Assembly: GCA_022711575.1 (NCBI GenBank)
Contig: JAKLES010000004.1
Coordinates: 1-37,889, forward strand
Direction of reading: 5' to 3'
From: Deltaproteobacteria bacterium
GTDB lineage: Bacteria > Desulfobacterota > Syntrophia > Syntrophales > Smithellaceae
Length of the DNA: 37,889 nucleotides
In this document: positions 1 through 8,408 of the stretch, one piece after another
How the letters are laid out: every line of letters begins with the position of its first letter
How positions within the stretch are numbered: position 1 is the first letter of the stretch
The notes under the pieces: model-generated
Database searches by the model: none
The model's input: only the letters and a program-made list of their open reading frames with translations
What the model was told of the DNA's origin: nothing
Position numbers and translations under genes: made by a program

Positions 1-1092
1 CCAGAAGATTATTTCCGGCGGGAAAGGTATCGGTTTTTAGATAAAGTTGCCATGGATCACGGGGCAAATAAAATTGCGCTCGGTCATCATCTGAATGACC
101 AGGCGGAAACCGTCTTGCTCAACATTTTGCGTGGAAGCGGTTTGGATGGGCTTAAAGGCTTTCTGCCGATGAGGGGAAACAAATATATTCGCCCTTTGAT
201 GGAGGTATCGCGTCAGGAAATCAACGACTTTCTCAAAGAAGCCGGTGTCGAATATCGTCAGGACAGTTCCAATAAAAATAAAGTTTATTTGCGCAATCAT
301 ATCCGTAATGAGCTGATTCCCTGCCTGAAAGAAAAATACAATCCACGGATTGAACAAAACCTGGCGCGGATGGCGGATATTGTTCGACGCGATGATGAAT
401 TTATCGGTCAATATGTAAACGCGATCCTGACATCGCCTCAGATTCAAAAAAAGAAGAATAAAGTATCCTTTTCTGCTGAATATTTTAAGAGACTCCATAT
501 CTCCCTGGGCTACAGACTTCTCAAGGCCGTTTTAGAAGATCTGGCACCGGAAAGCAAAGGTTTTTCGTCTTCCCATATTCAATCGGTTGTTGATCTGATT
601 AACCAGAGCTCGTCAGGGACAAGTATTTCATTACCTTATCATCTTAGAGCACAAAAAGAATATGACCATCTTATTATAAGTTCCGGCAGGATGGAAAAAA
701 CACAGGATTACGAATATCCGATAACGATTCCCGGGACAGTGGATTTAAGAGAAAGGCGTGTTATATTATCCACCAAACGTGCGATATTGGATGAGGTTGA
801 TTTTAAGTGTCTCAATAAAACGTATTTTGATAGGGATAAAATTAAAGAACCCTTAATCATTCGGAATCGCAGAAGCGGCGATAGGTTTAATCCTCTAGGA
901 ATGCGCGGATCTCAAAAAATAAAAAAATTATTTATTGATCGAAAGATACCAAGGCCGAAACGTAATGGCATTGCTCTTATCGCCGACCAGGAATCCGTGA
1001 TCTGGGTCGAGAACATGCACCTAAGTGACAGGGTTAAAGTGTCCCCTGAAACAAAAAATGTTCTGATTCTTGAAATTCGGACCTTAGAATGA
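1..1092 (+). CDS. tilS: tRNA(Ile)-lysidine synthase, 5' end cut by window edge
   Basis: TilS ligates lysine to C34 of the CAU-anticodon tRNA-Ile, using ATP, so that the tRNA reads AUA instead of AUG. The frame is open from base 1, so the gene starts upstream of the window and the N-terminal P-loop (SGGxDS) is not visible. What is visible is the end of the N-type ATP pyrophosphatase domain, with the family stretch GHHLNDQAETVLLNILRGSG. A helical middle follows, then the C-terminal TilS domain (IIRNRRSGDRFNPLGM, followed by KIKKLFIDRKIPRPKR). The first in-frame ATG (base 52) is internal and not the start. The gene lies directly upstream of ftsH, a very common bacterial linkage; the hpt gene often found between them is absent. 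Identity is secure; only the 5' part is missing. Confidence 0.95.
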   Translation, partial: PEDYFRRERYRFLDKVAMDHGANKIALGHHLNDQAETVLLNILRGSGLDGLKGFLPMRGNKYIRPLMEVSRQEINDFLKEAGVEYRQDSSNKNKVYLRNHIRNELIPCLKEKYNPRIEQNLARMADIVRRDDEFIGQYVNAILTSPQIQKKKNKVSFSAEYFKRLHISLGYRLLKAVLEDLAPESKGFSSSHIQSVVDLINQSSSGTSISLPYHLRAQKEYDHLIISSGRMEKTQDYEYPITIPGTVDLRERRVILSTKRAILDEVDFKCLNKTYFDRDKIKEPLIIRNRRSGDRFNPLGMRGSQKIKKLFIDRKIPRPKRNGIALIADQESVIWVENMHLSDRVKVSPETKNVLILEIRTLE

Positions 1093-1118
1093 GAAGCCAA
1101 GCTAGCATAAGAAAATAT

Positions 1119-1145
1119 TTGAGTTAAATTGGATATTATTATAAA
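1119..1145 (+). promoter_or_regulatory. candidate sigma-70 promoter for ftsH
   Basis: A TTGAGT -35 (1119-1124) and a TATAAA -10 (1140-1145) are separated by 15 bases, in the 89-base gap between tilS and ftsH. Box matches are 4/6 and 5/6, and the spacer is shorter than ideal. I see no heat-shock (sigma-32-like) consensus here. Confidence 0.35.
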
Positions 1146-1181
1146 GGTCAACAAACATATTTAATTTTAAGGAGAAAAGTA

Positions 1182-2996
1182 TTGAATCAGTTTCAAAAAA
1201 ATATAGCACTTGTCCTGACGGTGCTTCTAGTCTTTTTGCTTGTTTGGCAGTTATTTAATCAGCAGAAGCCGAACTCAAAAGACATGAACTACACGGAAAT
1301 GTTATCCCACCTGAATAACGGCGAAATTACTGAAGTTACCATACAAGGGGATGCAGTGACCGGCAAGTTGGCTAATGGTAATAACTTTAAAGCATACGCG
1401 CCCAAAGATGATGAGCTGATTGGAATGTTTAGGGAGAAAAACGTCAAAATTACGGCTAAACCGCTGGAAGAAAATCCGTGGTATATGATTTTCATTTCCT
1501 GGTTTCCCATGCTTTTACTCATTGGTGTGTGGATTTTCTTCATGCGTCAAATGCAGTCAGGAGGCGGTAAAGCAATGTCTTTTGGTAAAAGCAGAGCGCG
1601 CCTGATTACCGACAAATCGAAAAAAGTAACATTTACCGACGTAGCAGGCGTCAATGAAGCTAAGGCTGAACTTGAAGAAGTGATCGACTTTTTAAAAGAT
1701 CCCAAAAAATACACCAAGCTGGGTGGCCGCATTCCCAAGGGTTTGTTGTTGGTGGGACCTCCCGGAACAGGCAAAACGCTTTTAGCACGGGCAATAGCCG
1801 GGGAAGCTGATGTACCCTTTCTGAGTATCAGCGGTTCTGATTTTGTAGAAATGTTCGTCGGTGTAGGCGCCTCTCGTGTACGGGATTTGTTCAGTCAAGC
1901 CAAAAAAAACGCACCATGCATCATCTTTATCGATGAAATTGACGCCGTGGGACGTCACCGCGGTGCGGGCTTAGGCGGCGGTCATGATGAACGAGAGCAA
2001 ACACTCAACCAATTACTCGTGGAAATGGATGGTTTCGAATCCAATGAAGGCGTTATTCTAGTTTCAGCAACCAACCGTCCCGATGTTCTGGATCCCGCGC
2101 TTTTGCGCCCGGGACGTTTTGACCGTCAGGTTGTTGTTCCTTTGCCCGATGTGAAAGGTCGGGAACAAATATTTGAAGTGCATGCCCGTAAGATTCCTGC
2201 TGCGGATGATGTCGATTATGCAGTTCTGGCCAGGGGGACACCCGGCACATCAGGCGCGGATATTGAAAATCTTGTTAACGAAGCGGTTTTAAACGCCGCT
2301 AGGTTAAACAAAGAAAAAGTCAACATGATAGATTTTGAATTTGCCAAAGACAAGGTTCTAATGGGTACTGAAAGACGAAGCATGGTAATCAGTGATATGG
2401 AGAAACGCAATACGGCCTACCATGAAGCAGGTCACACACTCGTTGCCCGTCTGATTCCCGGAACCGATCCGATCCACAAGGTGACGATTATTCCGCGCGG
2501 TAGAGCATTGGGCTTAACCCAGCAGTTGCCCATTGATGAGAAGCACACCTATCCCAGTCAATATCTCGAAAATAATATCGCCATATTGCTGGGTGGACGA
2601 GCAGCTGAAGAAATTGTACTGAAAGATTATACCACCGGCGCCGGTAATGATATTGAAAGAGCCACCAATCTTGCCCGGAAAATGGTGTGTGAATGGGGCA
2701 TGAGCCGGACAATGGGTCCATTGAGTTATGGCAAGAAAGAAGAGCAAATATTTTTAGGACGAGAATTTGCTACACACAAGGATTATAGCGAGGATACCGC
2801 AAAACACATCGATGCGGAAGTGGTGTCTATTGTCAAACGAAACTACGAAAAATCTTTATCGCTTCTAAACGAACATATTGATATTCTGCATAAAATTTCC
2901 AGTGAACTTCTGGAAAAAGAGGTTCTCAATAATGCGGAAATCGATGAGATTATCGGCAGCGCCTTGCCTGCCGAACATGCGGAGCAGAAGCAATAG
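1182..2996 (+). CDS. ftsH: ATP-dependent zinc metalloprotease FtsH
   Basis: FtsH is the membrane-anchored AAA+ protease that extracts and degrades misfolded membrane proteins and some short-lived cytosolic regulators. The 604 residues show the full architecture. There are two membrane segments (about 6-24 and 102-121) flanking a short periplasmic domain. The AAA+ module has Walker A GPPGTGKT at 192-199, Walker B IIFIDEID at about 247-254, and the second region of homology around 298-315. The peptidase domain has zinc motif HEAGH at 414-418 and a further acidic ligand near residue 490 (GAGND). The start is TTG, chosen because AAGGAG lies 7 bases upstream and translation gives a proper first membrane helix. 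A hydrophilic tail ends the protein. folP follows after 6 bases, so the two are probably cotranscribed. Confidence 0.98.
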   Translation: MNQFQKNIALVLTVLLVFLLVWQLFNQQKPNSKDMNYTEMLSHLNNGEITEVTIQGDAVTGKLANGNNFKAYAPKDDELIGMFREKNVKITAKPLEENPWYMIFISWFPMLLLIGVWIFFMRQMQSGGGKAMSFGKSRARLITDKSKKVTFTDVAGVNEAKAELEEVIDFLKDPKKYTKLGGRIPKGLLLVGPPGTGKTLLARAIAGEADVPFLSISGSDFVEMFVGVGASRVRDLFSQAKKNAPCIIFIDEIDAVGRHRGAGLGGGHDEREQTLNQLLVEMDGFESNEGVILVSATNRPDVLDPALLRPGRFDRQVVVPLPDVKGREQIFEVHARKIPAADDVDYAVLARGTPGTSGADIENLVNEAVLNAARLNKEKVNMIDFEFAKDKVLMGTERRSMVISDMEKRNTAYHEAGHTLVARLIPGTDPIHKVTIIPRGRALGLTQQLPIDEKHTYPSQYLENNIAILLGGRAAEEIVLKDYTTGAGNDIERATNLARKMVCEWGMSRTMGPLSYGKKEEQIFLGREFATHKDYSEDTAKHIDAEVVSIVKRNYEKSLSLLNEHIDILHKISSELLEKEVLNNAEIDEIIGSALPAEHAEQKQ

Positions 2997-3002
2997 AAAA
3001 TA

Positions 3003-4346
3003 GTGGGTCTTTCCGTTTCTGATCTATACGTGGACGATTGGCAAAGAACACCGACGCAAGGCGCATTATTTGCCAGTCATCCGGAACATAATAAGATTTC
3101 CCTTTTTTATAATCGGTATATTTCAGTTTCCCCTGTTGAAAATTTGGTGCCAAATTTGAAAATAGTTAAAATCAATAATTTCGACGAAGCGATTGAAATG
3201 TTGCAGAAAATTGGTGTGGATCCTTATGGAATCGATGTGATGGCGCCTAAGACTCAACATGTTAATATTCTTCTCTCAGCGCAATCCTGTAAAGTAGCCA
3301 ATATTCTTAAGCAAGAAATGCTGTCGCTGGGCGCTGATGCAGCAGTTGCGCGTGGTAGTGTTGCCTGTTCCATTGACACGACGGATGTTTTGCTCATGGG
3401 AACCATCAAGCAGATTTGGGCCGTGGCTAAAAAAATTGAAAAACAACCTTTCGGATTAAATCTAATTGCACGGAATATTATGGATCTACTCGGCAATATC
3501 GCTCACAATCGCTATATTCTTAAAACATCGCGACGCGAGATAACTTTGGGCGAAAGAACTTTGATCATGGGTATTTTAAATGCCACACCGGATTCTTTTT
3601 CCGACGGCAATTGTTACTTTGATCGGCAAAAAGCCATCGAGCGCGCCATGCAAATGGCGGACGAAGGCGCCGACATCATTGATGTCGGCGGGGAATCAAC
3701 AAGACCCGGAGCGAAACCAGTCACAGCGCATCAGGAAATCGCCAGGGTTGTTCCAATTGTTGAGAGTTTGTCCCGAAAGTTGAATATACCCATATCAGTG
3801 GATACGGCAAAATCGCAAGTAGCTCAAAAGTCGCTGGAAGTTGGAGCTGAAATAATAAATGATATAAGCGCGATGGGTGACAAAAAAATGGCCACCGTTG
3901 TCCAAAAAGCCTCTGCCGCCTTAATCCTAATGCATATGAGAGGCAAACCTGCAAATATGCAGACATGTAATCTGGCCTATGACGATGTAGTGGAAGAAAT
4001 CATTAATTATCTAAAAAATAGATGTCGCAAAGCCATTGCAGCGGGAATAGGCAAGGACCAAATGGTTGTCGATCCGGGAATTGGATTTGGAAAAACGTAT
4101 GAAGATAATTATAAAATAATTAATAAATTAGATGAGTTTAAGGTGCTAGGTTTGCCGGTGCTGATTGGAACCTCACGCAAAGCTTTTATCGGCAACATAA
4201 CCGGGGGGGCGCCTGTGGATAGAATCGAAGGGACAGCCGCAACCATTACCGCAGCTATTCTGAAAGGCTGCCATATTGTCCGCGTCCATGATGTAGCTTT
4301 CATAAAAAAAGTCGCCGCGGTGACGGACGCGATCATTCATGCCTAG
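3003..4346 (+). CDS. folP: dihydropteroate synthase with N-terminal extension
   Basis: FolP condenses 6-hydroxymethyl-dihydropterin diphosphate with p-aminobenzoate to form dihydropteroate in folate synthesis. The catalytic TIM barrel occupies about residues 180-447. It has the first signature GILNATPDSFSDG (190-202), the DVGGESTRPGA motif that follows, VVDPGIGFGK, and LIGTSRKAF near the end. Typical FolP is about 270-280 residues; this one is 447 from the GTG at 3003. About 130 residues of the extra N-terminus look protein-like (GVDPYGIDVMAPK, then ANILKQEMLSLGADAAVARG). The first 45 or so are less convincing, and no Shine-Dalgarno precedes 3003. TTG/GTG codons at 3144 and 3147 are alternative starts, also without a strong site. 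From memory, similar extended FolPs occur in clostridia and deltaproteobacteria, but I know no function for the extension. acpS follows after 9 bases. Confidence 0.93.
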   Translation: MGLSVSDLYVDDWQRTPTQGALFASHPEHNKISLFYNRYISVSPVENLVPNLKIVKINNFDEAIEMLQKIGVDPYGIDVMAPKTQHVNILLSAQSCKVANILKQEMLSLGADAAVARGSVACSIDTTDVLLMGTIKQIWAVAKKIEKQPFGLNLIARNIMDLLGNIAHNRYILKTSRREITLGERTLIMGILNATPDSFSDGNCYFDRQKAIERAMQMADEGADIIDVGGESTRPGAKPVTAHQEIARVVPIVESLSRKLNIPISVDTAKSQVAQKSLEVGAEIINDISAMGDKKMATVVQKASAALILMHMRGKPANMQTCNLAYDDVVEEIINYLKNRCRKAIAAGIGKDQMVVDPGIGFGKTYEDNYKIINKLDEFKVLGLPVLIGTSRKAFIGNITGGAPVDRIEGTAATITAAILKGCHIVRVHDVAFIKKVAAVTDAIIHA

Positions 4347-4355
4347 AGGGAACCT

Positions 4356-4733
4356 ATGATATACGGAGTAGGTATTGATATCGTGGAGAACGACCGGATC
4401 GAGAAAATTATTCAAAAATGGGGTGAAAAATTTTTATCCCGCATCTTTTCCGACAGGGAAATATGTTATTGCGACCGGCATGCCCAGGCATTTATTCATT
4501 ACGGGGCCCGGTTTGCCGTAAAGGAGTCGTTCCTGAAGGCCATTGGAATGGGTCTCGGAAGAGGCGTAAAATTGCATGAAATTGAAGTTGTCAATAATAA
4601 GAGTGGAAAACCTGAAATAATTTTGTCTGGCGGGGCTCGCGAATTTCTTGTGAAAGCCGGGATTGAAAAAATTCATTTGAGTATTACTCATACAAAAAAT
4701 TATTCATCCGCGATGGTTTTGCTGGAAAAATAA
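4356..4733 (+). CDS. acpS: holo-[acyl-carrier-protein] synthase
   Basis: AcpS moves 4'-phosphopantetheine from CoA onto a serine of acyl carrier protein, activating it for fatty-acid synthesis. The 125-residue length is normal. The N-terminal GVGIDIVENDRI carries the magnesium-binding Asp8, and RFAVKESFLKAIGMGLGRG carries the second acidic ligand Glu57. The C-terminal LSITHTKNYSSAMVLLE is the usual closing strand. The ATG has AGAGGGA (4345-4351) close upstream, overlapping the folP stop. Many relatives have nnrD (NAD(P)HX epimerase/dehydratase) between acpS and tsaE; here only 30 bases separate them. Confidence 0.96.
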   Translation: MIYGVGIDIVENDRIEKIIQKWGEKFLSRIFSDREICYCDRHAQAFIHYGARFAVKESFLKAIGMGLGRGVKLHEIEVVNNKSGKPEIILSGGAREFLVKAGIEKIHLSITHTKNYSSAMVLLEK

Positions 4734-4763
4734 AATTTTAATGATAGATTTACGCGTATTCTC

Positions 4764-5249
4764 ATGAAAGAAAAAAATGCTCTTTTTGAAATAGAATCCG
4801 AAAACGCAGGGCACACTTTCGCAATCGGTTTTGCCATCGGGGAAAAGGCAGGGGAAGGCGACATTTTTGCACTATCAGGCGAACTGGGCGCCGGAAAAAC
4901 CTGCTTTACAAGCGGATTGGCGCGCGGTCTTGGCGTTGGGGATCATTATACGATTACCAGTCCGACCTTTACCTTGATTAATGAGTATCCGGGGCGATGC
5001 CGCCTTTACCATTTTGATGTTTACCGATTAAATCAGATAGGCGAATTGGATGATTTAGGTTACGATGAATATGTGTCGGGAAAGGGCGTGGTTGCCATTG
5101 AGTGGGCGGAGAAAATTACTAATGCCCTGCCGCCTGATACTGTAACCATCAATTTTAAGTATGTAGATGAAAAAACAAGGATGATCACTATCAGCGGGCC
5201 ACAAAAAAAAATTCGGGACTTAGTAAAGGATATCAAGAGGGAGGTTTAG
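4764..5249 (+). CDS. tsaE: tRNA threonylcarbamoyladenosine biosynthesis ATPase TsaE
   Basis: TsaE is the P-loop ATPase that, with TsaB and TsaD, transfers the threonylcarbamoyl group to A37 of tRNAs reading ANN codons. The 161 residues include Walker A GELGAGKT at 39-46, the family segment ITSPTFTLINEY, YHFDVYRL, and the IEWAEKI motif near residue 113. The ATG has no recognisable Shine-Dalgarno. An eight-codon reading frame (4741-4767) ends on the start codon as ATGA, so coupled initiation is possible. The gene is packed between acpS and lysC; its last codons contain the lysC ribosome-binding site. Confidence 0.95.
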   Translation: MKEKNALFEIESENAGHTFAIGFAIGEKAGEGDIFALSGELGAGKTCFTSGLARGLGVGDHYTITSPTFTLINEYPGRCRLYHFDVYRLNQIGELDDLGYDEYVSGKGVVAIEWAEKITNALPPDTVTINFKYVDEKTRMITISGPQKKIRDLVKDIKREV

Positions 5250-5252
5250 CAT

Positions 5253-6476
5253 ATGGGGTTGGTTGTTCAGAAGTTTGGCGGAACATCGGTGGCAAATATC
5301 GAAAAGATAAAAAATGTAGCAAACAAGGCGATTCGCGAGAAGAATTCTGGGCATGACGTCCTTGTGGTGCTCTCTGCGATGGCAGGAGAAACAAACAGAT
5401 TGATTGATTTAGCGCATAGCGCTGCTGACTCCCCCGATGAAAGAGAATACGATTCACTGATTTCAACAGGGGAACAGGTGACGATTACCCTCCTATCCAT
5501 TGTGCTGAATTCGATGGGTTATCGCTCTCGCTCCTTTTTGGGGTTTCAGATCAGGATATTAACAGACAATGCCTATAAAAAAGCAAGGATATCCTTGATC
5601 GATACGGATGCCATTCAGAAAGAACTCAGGAAAGGCACAATTGTTGTTGTTGCCGGATTTCAAGGAGTTGATGAGGATAATAATATTACCACCCTGGGTC
5701 GCGGTGGTTCCGACACAAGCGCGGTTGCTTTGGCCGCGGCGCTGAACGCCGAACGATGCGATATTTACACGGATGTAGACGGTGTTTATACGACCGATCC
5801 CAATATCTGCGCCAAAGCCAGAAGACTGGATAAGATTTCGTACGACGAAATGCTGGAAATGGCCATGACCGGCGCCAAAGTATTGCAACCCCGTTCAGTA
5901 GAAATGGCTAAGAAATATGATGTGCCTGTTTATGTCAAATCAACCTTTTCCGATGAAGGCGGAACACTTGTAACGAAGGAGGATCAAGAGATGGAGAGAG
6001 AAGTATTGTCAGGAATCACTTATGATCGTGATCAGGCAAAAATTACAGTTGTTCATATACCGGATAAACCGGGAATTGCGGCAAATTTATTTATGCCTTT
6101 ATCTGAACGTAATATCAGTGTCGATATGATCATTCAAAACGCCAGCACGCAAGGTTATACGGATCTAACCTTCACCGTGTCGAAAAAAGACATGAAAGAA
6201 GCACAGAAAATTGTTGAAGCTACAGCTAAAGAAATTGGCGCCAAAAAAGTGGAAGTGGATGATGAAGTCGCTAGGATATCCATCATTGGCGTGGGCATGG
6301 TCAGCCATTCGGGTGTCGCGGCAAAAATGTTTAAAACCATGGCGGATGAAAGTATCAACATCATGATGATCAGCACGTCCGAAATTAAAATATCCTGTGT
6401 AATCCAGAGAAAATATACGGAATTGGCTGTCATGGTGCTTCATGATGCATTTCATTTAGAAAAGAAAAATAAATAA
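5253..6476 (+). CDS. lysC: aspartate kinase
   Basis: Aspartokinase phosphorylates aspartate to aspartyl-4-phosphate, the first step to lysine, methionine, threonine and diaminopimelate. The 407-residue length matches the monofunctional class with tandem ACT domains. The kinase domain opens with VVQKFGGTSVAN (catalytic Lys7). It includes the STGEQVT segment and the GRGGSDTSAVALAA nucleotide/substrate loop. ITVVHIPDKPGIAANLF begins the first ACT domain and ISIIGVGMVSHSGVAAKMF the second, implying allosteric feedback by an aspartate-family amino acid, although the effector cannot be read from sequence. GAGGGAGG sits 8 bases before the ATG. The stop overlaps the next start by one base (TAATG). 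I see no riboswitch; there is no room for one. Confidence 0.97.
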   Translation: MGLVVQKFGGTSVANIEKIKNVANKAIREKNSGHDVLVVLSAMAGETNRLIDLAHSAADSPDEREYDSLISTGEQVTITLLSIVLNSMGYRSRSFLGFQIRILTDNAYKKARISLIDTDAIQKELRKGTIVVVAGFQGVDEDNNITTLGRGGSDTSAVALAAALNAERCDIYTDVDGVYTTDPNICAKARRLDKISYDEMLEMAMTGAKVLQPRSVEMAKKYDVPVYVKSTFSDEGGTLVTKEDQEMEREVLSGITYDRDQAKITVVHIPDKPGIAANLFMPLSERNISVDMIIQNASTQGYTDLTFTVSKKDMKEAQKIVEATAKEIGAKKVEVDDEVARISIIGVGMVSHSGVAAKMFKTMADESINIMMISTSEIKISCVIQRKYTELAVMVLHDAFHLEKKNK

Positions 6477-7033
6477 TGATGATGTTTGAAAGTCAGATAA
6501 GGGGAGTCATCGCAGTGTCTGTTATCCTAGCGTTGATTCCCTTTGTCCATTTTTTAACATCATCTGAGTTGAATACAACAAGTCCGGTTCTATCCACCTC
6601 AGGTTCTGAAACTCTCACTATCGAAGTTGTTGACGAAAACGGAGCGTCCGGTGTCTTTTTTGTTGAACCCGGAACCTCAGTCAATCAAATGTTTTCACGT
6701 CTTGAAATCAAGAAAATACGAACAGAAGATTTTAACCTGAAAAATGGAACAAAAATAAGCCTTGTTCCTGAAGAAGATCATCGGAATATTGTCATTGAAA
6801 AAATGGGAGCTGCAAAGAGATTGGCGTTGGGGTTGCCTGTCGACATTAATCTGGCAGGCCTTGAAGAATTAAGATTAATCCCTGGAGTGGGAGATGTCTT
6901 GGCTGCCAATATTGTGGAATGGCGATTGCGAAATGGACGTTTTGAAAAATTAGAACAGTTGATGGTTATCAATGGAATCAAAGAGAAAAAATTGTCGAAA
7001 TTAAGACAATATCTCTATGTCGAGAAGTCATAG
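6476..7033 (+). CDS. ComEA-like membrane-anchored helix-hairpin-helix protein
   Basis: This 185-residue protein resembles ComEA, the envelope DNA-binding protein of natural transformation. It has one N-terminal membrane segment (about 10-27). A SLBB-like beta domain follows (about 47-98, with VEPGTSVNQMF and NLKNGTKISLVP). The C-terminus is a pair of helix-hairpin-helix motifs (VDINLAGLEELRLIPGVGD at 122-140 and LEQLMVINGIKEKKLSKL). INLA..EL..IPGVG is the diagnostic ComEA pattern. Three tandem ATG codons (6476, 6479, 6482) are possible starts; the first overlaps the lysC stop by one base, suggesting reinitiation. No other competence gene is in the window. A role in DNA uptake or general envelope DNA binding is inference from family membership. 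Confidence 0.85.
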   Translation: MMMFESQIRGVIAVSVILALIPFVHFLTSSELNTTSPVLSTSGSETLTIEVVDENGASGVFFVEPGTSVNQMFSRLEIKKIRTEDFNLKNGTKISLVPEEDHRNIVIEKMGAAKRLALGLPVDINLAGLEELRLIPGVGDVLAANIVEWRLRNGRFEKLEQLMVINGIKEKKLSKLRQYLYVEKS

Positions 7034-7036
7034 AGT

Positions 7037-7660
7037 TCACGATTTGCTGTATGACTCATATAAGGCAAGAACTCGCCTGACGTAATTCTGTGTTTCACGG
7101 TAGGGTGGTACGCCATAATTATATTTTGCAACGGCTCCTTCGCCCGCATTATAGGCAGCCAGTGCAAGCGTCAGGTTTCCTCTGTAAAGATTCAGCAGAT
7201 AACGCAGATAACGGGCGCCTCCTTCAATATTATCAACAGGGTGAAAGACGTCATCAACCTTCATGTATGAAGCGGTTTGAGGCATCAGTTGCATGAGCCC
7301 CTTTGCACCGGCACACGAAACAGCCTTATGATTAAAATTTGATTCTGCCTTGATGACGGCTTTAATCAAGGCGACATCAAGATTAAATTTGCTGGCGGCC
7401 TGGACAATAATCTTGTCATATTGGCGGATATCTATGCCTTTCGGGAAAAACACTCTTTTTTCCTTCAGGATCATTATATATTTTGCTTTAGGATTCGAAG
7501 GCACGTTTGTCAAATGGATCACACCTTCTTCATCTTCATACTTGTAGATATCCGCGTAAGAGGGAACAGCAGAAACCAGGAGTAAAAAGGTTGAAACAAA
7601 AATGATGGCCTGTAACGTTCCAATGAATTTATGAGAATTTCTGTTTGTTTTATTAATCAT
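7037..7660 (-). CDS. periplasmic lytic transglycosylase (DUF4124 + SLT domain)
   Basis: A Slt-type lytic transglycosylase that would cleave peptidoglycan with 1,6-anhydro-muramic acid formation. The 207 residues show a signal peptide (hydrophobic about 15-31, cleavage near SYADIYKY). A short DUF4124-like segment follows (IYKYEDEEGVIHLTNVP). The SLT catalytic domain runs from about residue 85, with AVIKAESNFN containing the likely catalytic Glu106, then GAKGLMQLMPQTA and LALAAYNAGEGAV. It is smaller than MltD/MltC types. Its stop lies four bases from the ComEA-like stop, tail to tail, with no terminator visible between them. The ATG lacks a Shine-Dalgarno, and a good promoter ends only six bases upstream, so the mRNA may be leaderless. 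Confidence 0.93.
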   Translation of the reverse strand: MINKTNRNSHKFIGTLQAIIFVSTFLLLVSAVPSYADIYKYEDEEGVIHLTNVPSNPKAKYIMILKEKRVFFPKGIDIRQYDKIIVQAASKFNLDVALIKAVIKAESNFNHKAVSCAGAKGLMQLMPQTASYMKVDDVFHPVDNIEGGARYLRYLLNLYRGNLTLALAAYNAGEGAVAKYNYGVPPYRETQNYVRRVLALYESYSKS

Positions 7661-7666
7661 AGTCTT

Positions 7667-7695
7667 ATCATACTTTAATGATTATTTTAGTTCAA
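7667..7695 (-). promoter_or_regulatory. candidate promoter of the lytic transglycosylase gene
   Basis: Read on the minus strand: TTGAAC (7695-7690), a 17-base spacer, then TATGAT (7672-7667). Box matches are 4/6 and 5/6. The ATG at 7660 begins seven bases after the -10, about where transcription would start. Confidence 0.55.
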
Positions 7696-7847
7696 GGAGA
7701 AAATAGCCTTCGAATTGCCTCAAATAAAATGTTACCGAAGGTGCTGATAAAATCCTTCATGTTCATGTAGAATTTCTGGTTCATGCATTACCACACTTCA
7801 GCAAGTATGTCGGATTATATATCATGGTGGATTATTTTTGTTTGCTC

Positions 7848-7876
7848 TTGACATGATTTCTCGATGGTGGTAATGA
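7848..7876 (+). promoter_or_regulatory. candidate promoter of tRNA-Pro; rest of the 7661-7902 gap is unassigned
   Basis: A perfect TTGACA (7848-7853) lies 49 bases before the tRNA-Pro gene. The -10 is less clear: TAATGA at 17 bases or GGTAAT at 15 bases. The rest of the 242-base gap holds only the transglycosylase promoter on the other strand. I see no gene or stable hairpin there. Confidence 0.45.
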
Positions 7877-7902
7877 CCTCAACACTTTACAGCACAATAT
7901 GT

Positions 7903-7979
7903 CGGGGCGTGGCGCAGTCTGGTAGCGTATCTGAATGGGGTTCAGAGGGCCGGTGGTTCAAATCCACTCGCCCCGACCA
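7903..7979 (+). tRNA. tRNA-Pro (anticodon GGG)
   Basis: This is a 77-base cloverleaf with the CCA end encoded. The 7-bp acceptor stem pairs CGGGGCG (7903-7909) with CGCCCCG (7969-7975). The anticodon stem is TCTGA/TCAGA with a 7-base loop whose middle triplet is GGG. The T arm contains GGTTCAAATCC. It decodes CCC and CCU. No terminator follows directly. Confidence 0.96.
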
Positions 7980-8235
7980 TTTCCAATTTTCGAATCTTTT
8001 ATTTTATTCTGATACTTTTACGGAGACCATTCCATATTTGAACAACGGAACAGAAAGGTTAATATTTAATAATCATTCACTTGAAAGCGAAATGACATAA
8101 GCAAAAGAGCTAAAAAAATAGTTTCCAAGCAATGGCCATCTTTTTCTTGCAATAAAGGAGATTATCATTTACAGGAATGACAGCGAAAAGCACAATTTAA
8201 CTGGTTTTGTTGCAGTACGCCCTTAATAATCCGCG
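7980..8235 (+). other. intergenic stretch between tRNA-Pro and the tRNA-Leu promoter
   Basis: These 256 AT-rich bases (301 between the two tRNA genes, counting the tRNA-Leu promoter) contain no frame with a plausible ribosome-binding site, no tRNA fold and no clear hairpin-plus-T-run terminator. I see nothing I can assign. Confidence 0.5.
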
Positions 8236-8263
8236 TTGACATTTTGAGCAATGAATATATATT
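8236..8263 (+). promoter_or_regulatory. promoter of tRNA-Leu, probably also serving tig-clpP-clpX-lon
   Basis: TTGACA (8236-8241), a 16-base spacer and TATATT (8258-8263) give box matches of 6/6 and 5/6. Transcription would start about ten bases before the tRNA. No terminator lies between the tRNA 3' end and tig. Confidence 0.65.
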
Positions 8264-8280
8264 TCCCAAGTAATCAAAAG

Positions 8281-8367
8281 GCGAGAGTGGCGGAATTGGC
8301 AGACGCACTGGACTTAGGATCCAGCCCGCCCAAGCGGTTAGGGGTTCAAGTCCCCTCTCTCGCACCA
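8281..8367 (+). tRNA. tRNA-Leu (anticodon TAG)
   Basis: This is an 87-base class II tRNA with a long variable arm and encoded CCA. The acceptor stem pairs GCGAGAG (8281-8287) with CTCTCGC (8357-8363). The anticodon stem CTGGA/TCCAG encloses a 7-base loop with TAG in the anticodon position. The T arm is AGGGG-TTCAAGT-CCCCT. It reads CUA and probably other CUN codons. The tig start codon is only 41 bases after the CCA. Confidence 0.97.
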
Positions 8368-8408
8368 GAATGATAGAGCATACTAATTTAATATAAGGAG
8401 AAAAAGTA

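Noticed and set aside
7864-8100. 78-codon plus-strand reading frame
   Set aside because: It runs straight through tRNA-Pro and has no ribosome site or family resemblance.
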